NCBI GenBank assembly: GCA_045596485.1
Contig: JAZOCL010000051.1
Coordinates: 1 to 6,977 of the forward strand
Source of the DNA: SIG440 sp045596485
GTDB taxonomy: Bacteria; Bacillota; Clostridia; Monoglobales; Monoglobaceae
Direction: 5' to 3'
DNA length: 6,977 nucleotides
Notes under the pieces: generated by a model
Databases searched by the model: none
The model's input: only the letters and a program-made list of their open reading frames with translations
Told to the model about the DNA's origin: nothing
Shown: positions 1 through 6,187 of the stretch, piece by piece
How the letters are laid out: each line of letters opens with the position of its first letter
Position numbering within the stretch: the first letter of the stretch is position 1
Program-made: the position numbers and the translations under genes

Positions 1-196
1 TTATGTATTCGTCAGAAAGATTAATTGCCGCAAGCATTGCAGCCATAGTATTTGTGAGCTGAGGACTTTCTTTTTTTATTTCCTTCAGCTTTCGGTCAAC
101 ACGAATAGCTACCCTTTGCACATATTCTTCGCATTCTGCCGTCACGAGAGTGTATTCTGTTCCGTTTATCAAAACCTTTATCTTATTCTTTTCCAT
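1..196 (-). CDS. zapA: Cell division protein ZapA, N-terminal part (cut by window edge)
   Basis: Translating the minus strand from the ATG at 196-194 gives an open frame of 65 codons with no stop before the window edge. It begins MEKNKIKVLINGTEYTLV, followed by a segment with EEYVQRVAIRVDRKLKEI and then PQLTNTMAAMLAAINLSDEY. This is the ZapA pattern: a short beta-hairpin with an INGxEYTL core, a helix with YVxxVAxxVDxKLxEI, and the TxxMAAxLAAxNLxDE segment that leads into the C-terminal coiled coil, which lies beyond the edge. ZapA binds FtsZ in the cytoplasm and bundles protofilaments at the division ring. The start is set by a full AAGGAGG site at 212-206 that shares bases with the TAA stop of the upstream Nudix gene. 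It is therefore the last visible gene of the rluB operon and probably translationally coupled. Recognition is by family pattern only; the missing C-terminus cannot be checked. Confidence 0.85.
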   Translation of the reverse strand, partial: MEKNKIKVLINGTEYTLVTAECEEYVQRVAIRVDRKLKEIKKESPQLTNTMAAMLAAINLSDEYI

Positions 197-210
197 AAGG
201 ATTTTCCTCC

Positions 211-747
211 TTAAAGCAAGCCCATTGACTCACATTTCAAAAATGCAACCAGGGTTTTTGCGTCGTTTATTTCATTATTCATAATCTTTGCTCTGACTTC
301 GTCAACAGTAAATTCTTCAACGTCAAGAAACTCATCTTCATCAGGATGAACCTCACCTCTTGTGAGCCCCTTTGCAAAAAAAACATATGTTATTTCATTT
401 GCAAAGCCGGGAGACGGATACAAAAAGCCGAGAGGCACAATCTCCTCTGCCTTGTAGCCCGTTTCTTCTTCAAGCTCACGGATTCCGCATTTCATAGGGT
501 CCTCACCCTGTTCAAGCTTTCCTGCAGGGATTTCCCAGATAGCACGTTCAATGGGCTTTCGGTACTGCTTTACCATAGGAATCTTTCTGTCTTTTGTCAA
601 AGCAAGAATCCCCACTTCGCCCGGATGGTCTACCAGCTCACGGTACGCCGTCTTTCCGTCGGGCATTTCCACCGTTTCAATTCTCAAATCTATAATTTTA
701 CCTTCAAAAAGCTTTTCTGAGGTAAGAGTCTTCTCTTCAAAAACCAA
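211..747 (-). CDS. nudF: Nudix hydrolase, ADP-ribose pyrophosphatase type
   Basis: A 178-residue cytoplasmic Nudix hydrolase. The Nudix box is complete at residues 76-98 (G-x5-E-x7-RELEEETGY), giving the Glu cluster that binds the catalytic metal. The preceding WEIPAGKLE and the earlier VKQYRKPIE segment are typical of ADP-ribose pyrophosphatases, as is the YPSPGFANE stretch at 110-118, whose Pro113 lies 16 residues after the box Gly97, the spacing used to recognise this subfamily. The expected reaction is ADP-ribose to AMP plus ribose 5-phosphate, a step that recycles NAD breakdown products; ribose 5-phosphate is the substrate of Prs encoded nearby. The start is TTG at 747-745: an in-frame TGA lies directly before it and AAAGGTG (762-756) sits 8 nt upstream, so no longer start is possible. 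It follows the BaiN/RdsA gene by 24 nt and precedes zapA by 14 nt. Exact substrate is inferred, not shown. Confidence 0.88.
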   Translation of the reverse strand: MVFEEKTLTSEKLFEGKIIDLRIETVEMPDGKTAYRELVDHPGEVGILALTKDRKIPMVKQYRKPIERAIWEIPAGKLEQGEDPMKCGIRELEEETGYKAEEIVPLGFLYPSPGFANEITYVFFAKGLTRGEVHPDEDEFLDVEEFTVDEVRAKIMNNEINDAKTLVAFLKCESMGLL

Positions 748-771
748 TCAAAACACACCTTTCACAAAAAA

Positions 772-2013
772 TCAGCAGCAACTTCCTGCAAGCACTCCTG
801 TAGAAAAAGCAATTTGCAGATTAAAACCGCCTGTATAGGCATCCACATCAATAATTTCTCCCGCAAAAAATAAACCCGAAATCTTTTTTGACTCCATTGT
901 TGAGGGGTCAATTTCTTTCACGGAAACACCGCCTGATGTTATTATTGCCTGTTCAATGGGACAAAAACCCTTTACGGTCAGTTCAATACCTTTTATCAGC
1001 TTCAAAAGCTTTTGTCTTTCTTCCTTGGTGACCGAATTCACCTTTTTGTGGGGTTCAATGCCCGAAAGCTTTATAATCGGTTCAATCAACCCCACAGGAA
1101 GTAAATCTCCCAGTGAGTTTATAAAGTCCTTGTTTGCATACTTCTGAAAATCCCTCAAAAGTCTGGCATCAAGCTGCTTTTCATCAAGGGCAGGCTTCAA
1201 ATCAATAACAATTTTGTATTTGCCTCTTTCCATAGGGCGCATATGCGCTGAGGCGCTGAGCACAACGGGACCTGTGAGACCAAAGTGAGCAAACATAAGC
1301 TCGCCAAAGTCGTTATAAACCTTCTTGTTCTTCTCGTTTAAAACAGTAATTTCAACATTTCTCAACGAAACACCCATCAACTCGTATGGCCAAGTCTCCT
1401 CCACCTCAACAGGGACAAGAGATGGAGTTATATCCGTAACAGTATGCCCCAGCTTTTCGGCAAAGATATATCCGTCACCTGTGGAGCCCGTAGCCTGATA
1501 TGACATTCCGCCTGTTGCAAGAACAACTGACCGTGCCGAAATTTTACCGTTTTTTTCAGTCAAAACTCCATTCACTCTTGATTCTTCATTTACGGCAATT
1601 TCAAGAATCTTGTCATGGAGAATTTTCACTCCGCATTTTTTGATATACCGAACAAGGGCTTCAACAACGGTGGTGCTTTTGTCAGATACGGGAAAAACTC
1701 TGTTTCCCCTCTCCACCTTTGTCTCAACACCTATACCATTAAAAAAATCTATAGTGTCAGCATTAGTGAAACCATAAAATGCGCTGTAAAGAAAAGAGCT
1801 GTTTTTTGTAACATTTTGTATTAGCTCCTCAACCTCGTCGCAGGCGTTTGTAATGTTGCAGCGACCCTTTCCCGTAATAAGCATTTTTTTGCCCAAAATA
1901 CGGTTTTTCTCAATCAAAAGAACGCTTTTTCCGTTTTTTGCCGCCCTTCCTGCTGCCATCATTCCTGCAGCACCGCCGCCAATCACAATAACATCGAATT
2001 CAGAATTAACCAT
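772..2013 (-). CDS. NAD(P)/FAD-dependent oxidoreductase, BaiN/RdsA (HI0933, YhiN) family
   Basis: A 413-residue flavoprotein of normal family length. The N-terminus has the dinucleotide-binding fold with VIVIGGGAAGMMAA at about 8-21 and the acidic VLLIEK strand end, followed by the family signature KMLITGKGRCNITN at about 43-56. Further family blocks are VLATGGMSYQATGSTGDGY, LMFAHFGLTGPVVL, AIITSGGVSVKEID, and the C-terminal FAGEIIDVDAYTGGFNLQIA that contacts FAD. Family knowledge: the founding clostridial BaiN was linked to bile acid 7-dehydroxylation, while E. coli YhiN (RdsA) has been reported, as I recall, to make dihydrouridine in 23S rRNA. No other bile acid gene is visible here, and the gene overlaps rluB by 8 nt, so an rRNA-modification role is the more plausible inference. 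Start ATG at 2013-2011 lies inside the end of rluB, which suggests translational coupling. Function remains inferred. Confidence 0.88.
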   Translation of the reverse strand: MVNSEFDVIVIGGGAAGMMAAGRAAKNGKSVLLIEKNRILGKKMLITGKGRCNITNACDEVEELIQNVTKNSSFLYSAFYGFTNADTIDFFNGIGVETKVERGNRVFPVSDKSTTVVEALVRYIKKCGVKILHDKILEIAVNEESRVNGVLTEKNGKISARSVVLATGGMSYQATGSTGDGYIFAEKLGHTVTDITPSLVPVEVEETWPYELMGVSLRNVEITVLNEKNKKVYNDFGELMFAHFGLTGPVVLSASAHMRPMERGKYKIVIDLKPALDEKQLDARLLRDFQKYANKDFINSLGDLLPVGLIEPIIKLSGIEPHKKVNSVTKEERQKLLKLIKGIELTVKGFCPIEQAIITSGGVSVKEIDPSTMESKKISGLFFAGEIIDVDAYTGGFNLQIAFSTGVLAGSCC

Positions 2014-2821
2014 TTTTCTTTACCTGCTTTTTTGAGACTGCTCTCTTGCTTTTTGTCCGTGCATAAGCCTTTGGCTTTTTGCTTGCAGATGATTTTCCCT
2101 TTGCTCCTGCAGCCTCAATCTTTTTGAGCATATTAACCTCAGACTCACTGAGCTTGCGCCATTTACCGATTGGCAGATGCCCTAATGTGAGTCCTGCTTC
2201 TTTTGTTCTTTTGAGCTTTTTCACAATACAGCCCAAAGCCTCAAACATTTTTCTTACCTGACGGTTTCTGCCCTCATGGATTGTGATTTCAACCTTGGTA
2301 CCATACTGTGTTGCACCCACAACCTCAACCTCTGCAGGACTGGTTTTCTGACCGTCAATCACCACTCCTCGTCTCAGCTGAACAATTGTGTCCATAGTGA
2401 TATTCCCCGTTACCTCGGCAACATAGGTTTTTGCAATATCGTGTTTCGGATGCGTAATCTTAAAGGTGAGGTCACCGTCATTTGTAAGAAGCAAGAGCCC
2501 TTCTGTGTCATAATCAAGTCTGCCTACAGGATAAATTCTTGCCGAAATATCAGAAACAAGCTCCATCACCGTGGGCCGTCCCTTGTCATCAGAAACGGTT
2601 GTAACAAAGCCCACGGGTTTATTGAGCATAATATAATATTTCTTTTCTTCGTTTTTTACCAAGACACCATCAACCTCAACAGTGTCATATCCCTCATCAA
2701 TCTGAACACCCATTTCACGGATAATTTCACCGTTTACCGAAACCCTGCCTTCACTTATAATTTTTTCGGCGGCACGCCTTGATGCAACACCTGCAGCAGC
2801 AAGAAATTTTTGAAGTCTCAT
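2006..2821 (-). CDS. rluB: rRNA pseudouridine synthase, RluB/RsuA family
   Basis: A 271-residue enzyme that isomerises uridine to pseudouridine in rRNA. An S4 RNA-binding domain occupies about residues 1-48 (MRLQKFLAAAGVASRRAAE, then GRVSVNG). The RsuA-type catalytic domain follows, with YIMLNKPVGFVTT at 63-75, the catalytic aspartate D103 in GRLDYDTEGLLLLTNDG, AKTYVAEV at 130-137, and the GRNRQVRKMFEALG motif at 184-197. The last 35 residues are a Lys/Ser/Ala-rich basic tail, probably disordered and RNA-binding. The start is ATG at 2821-2819, where AAAGGAGGGG lies about 11 nt upstream and the S4 domain begins at once; the open frame continues upstream to 2938 but that extension has no family similarity. 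Length and S4 domain fit RluB of Firmicutes better than RluA enzymes, but RluB and RsuA/RluF cannot be separated firmly here. The stop overlaps the next gene by 8 nt. Confidence 0.92.
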   Translation of the reverse strand: MRLQKFLAAAGVASRRAAEKIISEGRVSVNGEIIREMGVQIDEGYDTVEVDGVLVKNEEKKYYIMLNKPVGFVTTVSDDKGRPTVMELVSDISARIYPVGRLDYDTEGLLLLTNDGDLTFKITHPKHDIAKTYVAEVTGNITMDTIVQLRRGVVIDGQKTSPAEVEVVGATQYGTKVEITIHEGRNRQVRKMFEALGCIVKKLKRTKEAGLTLGHLPIGKWRKLSESEVNMLKKIEAAGAKGKSSASKKPKAYARTKSKRAVSKKQVKKNG

Positions 2822-2875
2822 CACAAAAATCACCCCTCCTTTACGTTTCTCAAATAAAATCATAGTCAAATAACA

Positions 2876-2914
2876 ACCCGACCCGACAACACGAATCAAG
2901 AGTGCGGTCGGGTC
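2876..2914 (-). terminator. Hairpin upstream of rluB, possible weak terminator
   Basis: On the minus strand GACCCGAC (2914-2907) pairs perfectly with GTCGGGTC (2887-2880). A second register pairs ACCCGACC (2913-2906) with GGTCGGGT (2883-2876), because the 3' arm is a tandem GTCGGGTCGGGT. The stem is followed by TTGTTATTTG, T-rich but not a clean U-tract. It could reduce read-through from prs or shape the rluB leader. I see no convincing promoter of its own for rluB downstream of it. Confidence 0.35.
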
Positions 2915-2945
2915 CACGGGAACCATAGGTTTATTCACACAAGAA

Positions 2946-2979
2946 GCTGCTGCAAAAAGTATATGTCATCTGCAGCAGC
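2946..2979 (-). terminator. Stem-loop just after prs stop, possible leaky terminator
   Basis: GCTGCTGCA and TGCAGCAGC form a perfect 9-bp GC-rich stem (2946-2954 with 2971-2979) around a 16-nt loop, 17 nt after the prs stop codon. On the minus strand it is followed by TTCTTGTGTG, which is not a proper U-run, so it looks like a leaky terminator or an mRNA 3'-end stabiliser and would allow partial prs to rluB read-through. Confidence 0.45.
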
Positions 2980-2996
2980 CGTATTTATCAAATGAA

Positions 2997-4130
2997 TTAA
3001 TCTTCGTTTTTATACTTCTCAAGAATATTTTCGATTCTCTTGATAGGATTGAGAAGCTCGCTGATTGAATGTTCAGCATTTAGCTCGTTGATAAGCAGAG
3101 CAACATACTTGCTCATATCAACCCTGTGATACCAGGGCTTTGTGAGAAGCTCAGGCTTTGCATAAATAAGGTTTGTTGTGAATACACCCTCAATCAAGCC
3201 ATCTTCATATGCCTTGTCGAATCTTTCAAAGCCTTCTGTGAACAAGCCGAAGGTCGAGAACATAAACACCCTTGCTGCATTTCTCTTTTTAAGCTCTCTT
3301 GCAACATCAATCATTGAGTCGCCTGAAGAAATCATATCATCAACAACAATAACGTTTTTGCCGTCTACCGATGAACCGAGAAACTCGTGTGCAACGATGG
3401 GGTTTTTGCCGTTTACAACTCTTGAATAGTCACGACGCTTGTAGAACATACCAAGCTCCATTTCAAGAACTGATGAATAGTACATACATCTTGTCATTGC
3501 ACCTTCATCGGGGGAGATAATCATTGTGTTTTCCTTGTTCAGAATGATGCTCTTGTCATATCTGATACAAGACTTTATCATCTGGTATGTAGGCATCACA
3601 TTTTCGAAGCCTTTAAGAGGAACCGCATTCTGAACTCTGGGGTCATGAGCATCAAATGTGATGATATTGTCAACACCGATGTTGCAAAGCTCCTGAAGTG
3701 CCATTGCACAGTCAAGAGATTCTCTTGAGGTTCTCTTGTGCTGACGTCCTTCATAAAGCATAGGCATAATAACCGTAATTCTCTTTGCCTTTCCGCCGAT
3801 TGCAGAAATTGCACGCTTGAGATCCTGATAGTGGTCATCGGGGCTCATGGGAACATCCTGACCGTAAAGCTTGTAGGTTTCACCATAGTTGAAGCAGTCA
3901 ACTATGATATAGACATCATATGTTCTTGCAGAATGAAGAAGGGTTGCCTTTGCCTCGCCTGTACCGAATCTTGAGGTCTTGATAGGAAGCAAAAATGTGC
4001 CGTGCTCCTGAACATCGTCATCGTTGAACTTTTTTAGATAATAGTCCACCTTTGAGCAAAATTCGTCGCAGCCATTCATTCCTATAACACCGAGTCTGCC
4101 CAGGTTATACGATTCGATTGATGATTTCAT
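2997..4130 (-). CDS. prs: Ribose-phosphate pyrophosphokinase (PRPP synthetase), long divergent form
   Basis: A 377-residue cytoplasmic enzyme that makes 5-phosphoribosyl 1-pyrophosphate from ribose 5-phosphate and ATP, for nucleotide, NAD, His and Trp synthesis. The PRPP-binding loop is VVDDMISSGDS at 262-272, the counterpart of VDDxIDTGGT, followed by FSTFGLFTEG in place of the usual THGLFS. Other family blocks are recognisable but altered: RFGTGEAK (54-61) where FADGE lies, MLYEGRQHKRTSRE (124-137) for GYARQDRK, ITFDAHDPRVQN (157-168) for DLHAxQIQ, ISPDEGAMTR (205-214), and KRR at 231-233 as the catalytic flexible loop. The usual family length is 310-320, so this form has about 60 extra residues, notably near 80-110 and at the C-terminus. 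The start is ATG at 4130-4128 with AAAGGAG 7 nt upstream; in-frame codons back to 4196 lack an RBS and family similarity. It is transcribed from the 4252-4280 promoter, next to the PRPP user pncB. Confidence 0.9.
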   Translation of the reverse strand: MKSSIESYNLGRLGVIGMNGCDEFCSKVDYYLKKFNDDDVQEHGTFLLPIKTSRFGTGEAKATLLHSARTYDVYIIVDCFNYGETYKLYGQDVPMSPDDHYQDLKRAISAIGGKAKRITVIMPMLYEGRQHKRTSRESLDCAMALQELCNIGVDNIITFDAHDPRVQNAVPLKGFENVMPTYQMIKSCIRYDKSIILNKENTMIISPDEGAMTRCMYYSSVLEMELGMFYKRRDYSRVVNGKNPIVAHEFLGSSVDGKNVIVVDDMISSGDSMIDVARELKKRNAARVFMFSTFGLFTEGFERFDKAYEDGLIEGVFTTNLIYAKPELLTKPWYHRVDMSKYVALLINELNAEHSISELLNPIKRIENILEKYKNED

Positions 4131-4245
4131 TTGATTTCTCCTTTGATTATAATATTTATACTGTGTAAATAAATTACTGAAATAAAGAAACAACAAGAGT
4201 CATCTTTATGCCTGAAAGATTTTTAAGCAACTCCCGAACTCTTTC
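4131..4245 (-). other. prs 5' leader, about 115 nt
   Basis: If the 4252-4280 promoter is used, transcription would begin near 4245 and leave about 115 untranslated bases before the prs ATG. Two short helices in it exclude each other: GAAAGA (4245-4240) with TCTTTC (4219-4214), and AAGAGT (4243-4238) with ACTCTT (4200-4195). They are only 6 bp each and may be chance. The AAAGGAG ribosome site lies at the end of the leader. I do not recognise a known riboswitch. Confidence 0.35.
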
Positions 4246-4251
4246 ACGGTA

Positions 4252-4280
4252 ATTATACTCTAAATCTGTCAAAATGTCAA
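4252..4280 (-). promoter_or_regulatory. Perfect-consensus sigma-A promoter for prs
   Basis: On the minus strand TTGACA (4280-4275), a 17-nt spacer and TATAAT (4257-4252) match the vegetative consensus at all twelve positions. It lies just after the pncB terminator and 122 nt upstream of the prs ATG, so prs has its own strong promoter rather than depending on pncB. Confidence 0.85.
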
Positions 4281-4303
4281 CAAATTCGAGCATACTTTTC
4301 ATC

Positions 4304-4347
4304 AAAAAACACAATAAGCACCTTTCTTAAAAAGAGCTCATTGTGTT
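4304..4347 (-). terminator. Intrinsic terminator of pncB
   Basis: On the minus strand AACACAATGAGC (4347-4336) pairs with GCTTATTGTGTT (4319-4308), a 12-bp stem with one G-U pair and a 16-nt loop, followed directly by a T-run (4309-4304). It begins 14 nt after the pncB stop and ends just before the prs promoter, separating the two transcription units. Confidence 0.88.
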
Positions 4348-4360
4348 GTTGTAAAGTTAA

Positions 4361-5791
4361 TTAATTTCTGTATTCCGACAAAAGCTTGTATTTTATGTTC
4401 CAAAGCTTTTCTGACAAATCCACATAATACTCATGTGGGTTTTCAAATCTTTTCACTTCGTCCCAGATTTTGTCGAGCTGCTCCTCGCAGTATTTTCTTA
4501 TTTTCTGCAAATCAGGAGATTTATATACACATTTTCCTCCCTTGAAGATTGGAACCTGAAGTTCTACCGCCGTAAAGTCATAAACCAGCTTTCTCTTCCA
4601 GGTATGCTCGGGGTCAAAGATTTCGTAATCCTTTGAATCATCAATTGTTTCTTCTGCAAGTGTAATCACATCCGCAATAGCCTTGCCTGTATCGTTTGCA
4701 AAAAGTCTGTAAACCTTTTTAAAGCAAGGATTTGTTATCTTTGCAACATTTTCGCTAACCTTGATTTTAGGAATTATATCCCCATCTTTTTCAAGAGCCA
4801 CCAGCTTATAAACACCGCCAAATACAGGCTCTGACTTTGAGGTTATGAGTCTTTCGCCCACACCGAAGGAGTCAACACAAGCACCCTGCTTGAGAATATC
4901 CTGAATTATATATTCATCAAGAGAGTTTGAAATCACAATCTTTACGTCGCTATAGCCTGCAGCATCAAGCATTGCCCTTGTCTTTTTGGTAAGATAGGTA
5001 ATGTCACCGCTGTCAATTCTAACCCCTTTGGGTCTAACATCCATCGGCTTTAACACTTCATCAAAAACCCTTATGGCGTTTGGAACACCCGACTTTAAAA
5101 CATTATAAGTATCAATAAGAAGTGTGCAGTCATTGGGATAGGCAAGTGCATAAGCCTTGAATGCCTCGTATTCGCTGTCAAAGGACTGCACCCAGCTGTG
5201 AGCCATTGTTCCAAGGGCAGGAACACCGAACATTACATCAGAAATGGTGCAGGCTGTACCCGCAGCACCGCCTATATACGACGCCCTTGCACCGTAAATT
5301 GCACCGCCTGCGCCCTGAGCACGGCGCGAGCCAAATTCCATAACAGGTCTGCCCTCTGCCGCACGGACAATTCGGTTGCATTTTGTTGCAATAAGGCTCT
5401 GGTGGTTTATCGTAAGAAGCAGCATTGTTTCAATGAACTGTGCCTGAATGAGCGGTCCTCTTACAGTAAGGATGGGTTCATTTGGGAAAATGGGTGTTCC
5501 CTCTGGGATAGCCCATACATCACACGAAAACTCAAAGCTCTCAAGGTAATTCAAAAACTCCTCACAAAAAAGCTTTTTGGAACGAAGGTATTCAATATCT
5601 TCAGGTGTAAATTTAAGACCTTCAAGATACTCAATCACCTGTTCAACGCCTGCCATTATTGCAAAGCCCGCATTGTCGGGAACCTTTCTGAAAAAAAGAT
5701 CGAAATATGCAATTTCATCCTGCATACCGTTTTTCAGATAGCCGTTTGCCATAGTGATTTCATAGAAATCTGTAAGTAACGTATAATTCAT
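4361..5791 (-). CDS. pncB: Nicotinate phosphoribosyltransferase
   Basis: A 476-residue cytoplasmic enzyme that joins nicotinate and PRPP to give nicotinate mononucleotide with ATP hydrolysis, the committed step of the Preiss-Handler NAD salvage route. The N-terminus MNYTLLTDFYEITMANGYL is the hallmark of the family. Other blocks are EFGSRRAQG (152-160), the region around His198 in GTMAHSWV (the phosphorylated histidine expected from the family), LLIDTYN (224-230), GVRIDSGD (256-263), ISNSLDE (287-293) and FGVGERL (309-315). Length is normal for the Firmicute type. The start is ATG at 5791-5789 with AAAGAGG 8 nt upstream. It is a single-gene unit with its own promoter (5850-5878), a palindrome overlapping the start of transcription, and a strong terminator. 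The Prs gene next door supplies its substrate. No other NAD-synthesis gene is visible in the window. Confidence 0.95.
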   Translation of the reverse strand: MNYTLLTDFYEITMANGYLKNGMQDEIAYFDLFFRKVPDNAGFAIMAGVEQVIEYLEGLKFTPEDIEYLRSKKLFCEEFLNYLESFEFSCDVWAIPEGTPIFPNEPILTVRGPLIQAQFIETMLLLTINHQSLIATKCNRIVRAAEGRPVMEFGSRRAQGAGGAIYGARASYIGGAAGTACTISDVMFGVPALGTMAHSWVQSFDSEYEAFKAYALAYPNDCTLLIDTYNVLKSGVPNAIRVFDEVLKPMDVRPKGVRIDSGDITYLTKKTRAMLDAAGYSDVKIVISNSLDEYIIQDILKQGACVDSFGVGERLITSKSEPVFGGVYKLVALEKDGDIIPKIKVSENVAKITNPCFKKVYRLFANDTGKAIADVITLAEETIDDSKDYEIFDPEHTWKRKLVYDFTAVELQVPIFKGGKCVYKSPDLQKIRKYCEEQLDKIWDEVKRFENPHEYYVDLSEKLWNIKYKLLSEYRN

Positions 5792-5822
5792 AATATTGGC
5801 CTCTTTGTTTTCATTTTTGTTT

Positions 5823-5852
5823 ACTTAAAATATCAGATATATTGTTTTAAGT
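5823..5852 (-). promoter_or_regulatory. Operator-like palindrome in pncB promoter
   Basis: ACTTAAAA (5823-5830) and TTTTAAGT (5845-5852) form a perfect 8-bp inverted repeat with a 14-bp centre, and an 11-bp palindrome ATATCAGATAT (5830-5840) is nested inside. The repeat overlaps part of the -10 box and the expected start of pncB transcription, the usual place for a repressor site. As RNA it would form only an AU-rich hairpin. No known regulator is assigned; it does not resemble a motif I can name. Confidence 0.4.
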
Positions 5853-5878
5853 ATATCACCTCAGAGACAAAAAAACAA
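5850..5878 (-). promoter_or_regulatory. Candidate sigma-A promoter of pncB
   Basis: On the minus strand TTGTTT (5878-5873), a 17-nt spacer and TATACT (5855-5850). The -10 box matches the consensus at five of six positions; the -35 has only the TTG. It lies about 60 nt upstream of the pncB ATG and downstream of the ylmC terminator, so it is the best candidate for this gene. Confidence 0.5.
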
Positions 5879-5909
5879 GTATAATATACATTCAAATAAA
5901 GAAAATATC

Positions 5910-5937
5910 AAAAAAGACGCTCCGAAAAGGGAACGTC
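5910..5937 (-). terminator. Intrinsic terminator of ylmC, overlapping its stop codon
   Basis: On the minus strand GACGTTCC (5937-5930), loop CTTTTC, and GGAGCGTC (5923-5916) form an 8-bp stem with one G-U pair, followed by six T (5915-5910). The first base pairs of the stem are inside the TGA stop codon of ylmC, so the gene has almost no 3' untranslated region before the hairpin. Confidence 0.9.
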
Positions 5938-6175
5938 ATTTGAGCGAATCAATAATTATTATATCATCACCAATCTTTTTTATGTTCTCCCATTTGATGA
6001 CGATGTCCTCTTCCTTGCCCAAAAAGCCCAGAAGGCGGTAAGCTCCGGGAACAATAATTGCGGTAATTTTGCCTTCTGAGAGGTCAATTTCAACATCAGA
6101 AACAAAGCCAAGTCTTGCACCGTCAGAAACACAAATTACCTCTTTTGTTTTTAGCTCGTTTATACTGCATCTCAA
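5936..6175 (-). CDS. ylmC: YlmC/YmxH family sporulation protein (PRC-barrel)
   Basis: A 79-residue single-domain protein: MRCSINELKTKEVICVSDG, RLGFVSDVEIDLSEGKITAI, VPG, GKEEDIVIKWENIKKIGDDI and a short tail. This is the standard full length and pattern of the YlmC/YmxH group, a PRC-barrel family conserved in spore formers and usually found beside sigE-sigG; its molecular role is unknown to me. The start is TTG (6175-6173) with GGGGGTGA (6189-6182) 6 nt upstream, and the TGA within that site closes the frame, so the only other codon available is ATT. An ATG at 6170-6168 is out of frame. In B. subtilis the gene lies downstream of sigG in the same direction, whereas here it is divergent from sigG across a 309-base gap. 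The upstream region is filled with palindromes and shows no clear promoter. Confidence 0.9.
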   Translation of the reverse strand: MRCSINELKTKEVICVSDGARLGFVSDVEIDLSEGKITAIIVPGAYRLLGFLGKEEDIVIKWENIKKIGDDIIIIDSLK

Positions 6176-6187
6176 AATTTTTCACCC

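Noticed and set aside
772..2013. Bile acid 7-dehydroxylation operon suggested by the BaiN name
   Set aside because: No other bai-type gene is visible, and the operon partners are an rRNA enzyme, a Nudix hydrolase and zapA.
2276..2782. 168-codon plus-strand open frame opposite rluB
   Set aside because: It lies wholly antisense to a well-supported gene, has no ribosome site and resembles no family.
2822..2938. 39-codon in-frame extension of rluB
   Set aside because: It crosses a hairpin, has no ribosome site and no family similarity; the S4 domain begins at the ATG at 2821, which has AAAGGAGGGG upstream.
4146..4151. TATAAT immediately upstream of the prs ribosome site
   Set aside because: Transcription would start inside the ribosome site, and no -35 box sits at a usable distance; the TTGACA-17-TATAAT promoter further upstream is far better.
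4131..4196. 22-codon in-frame extension of prs
   Set aside because: The added residues are low-complexity and lack a ribosome site; the ATG at 4130 has AAAGGAG at 7 nt.
4206..4245. 13-codon leaderless reading frame (GTG start) at the beginning of the prs leader
   Set aside because: It has no ribosome site and depends on an unmapped start of transcription; too short to support.
5198..5779. 193-codon plus-strand open frame opposite pncB
   Set aside because: Antisense shadow of pncB with Cys/Asn/Arg-rich low-plausibility composition and no recognisable motif.
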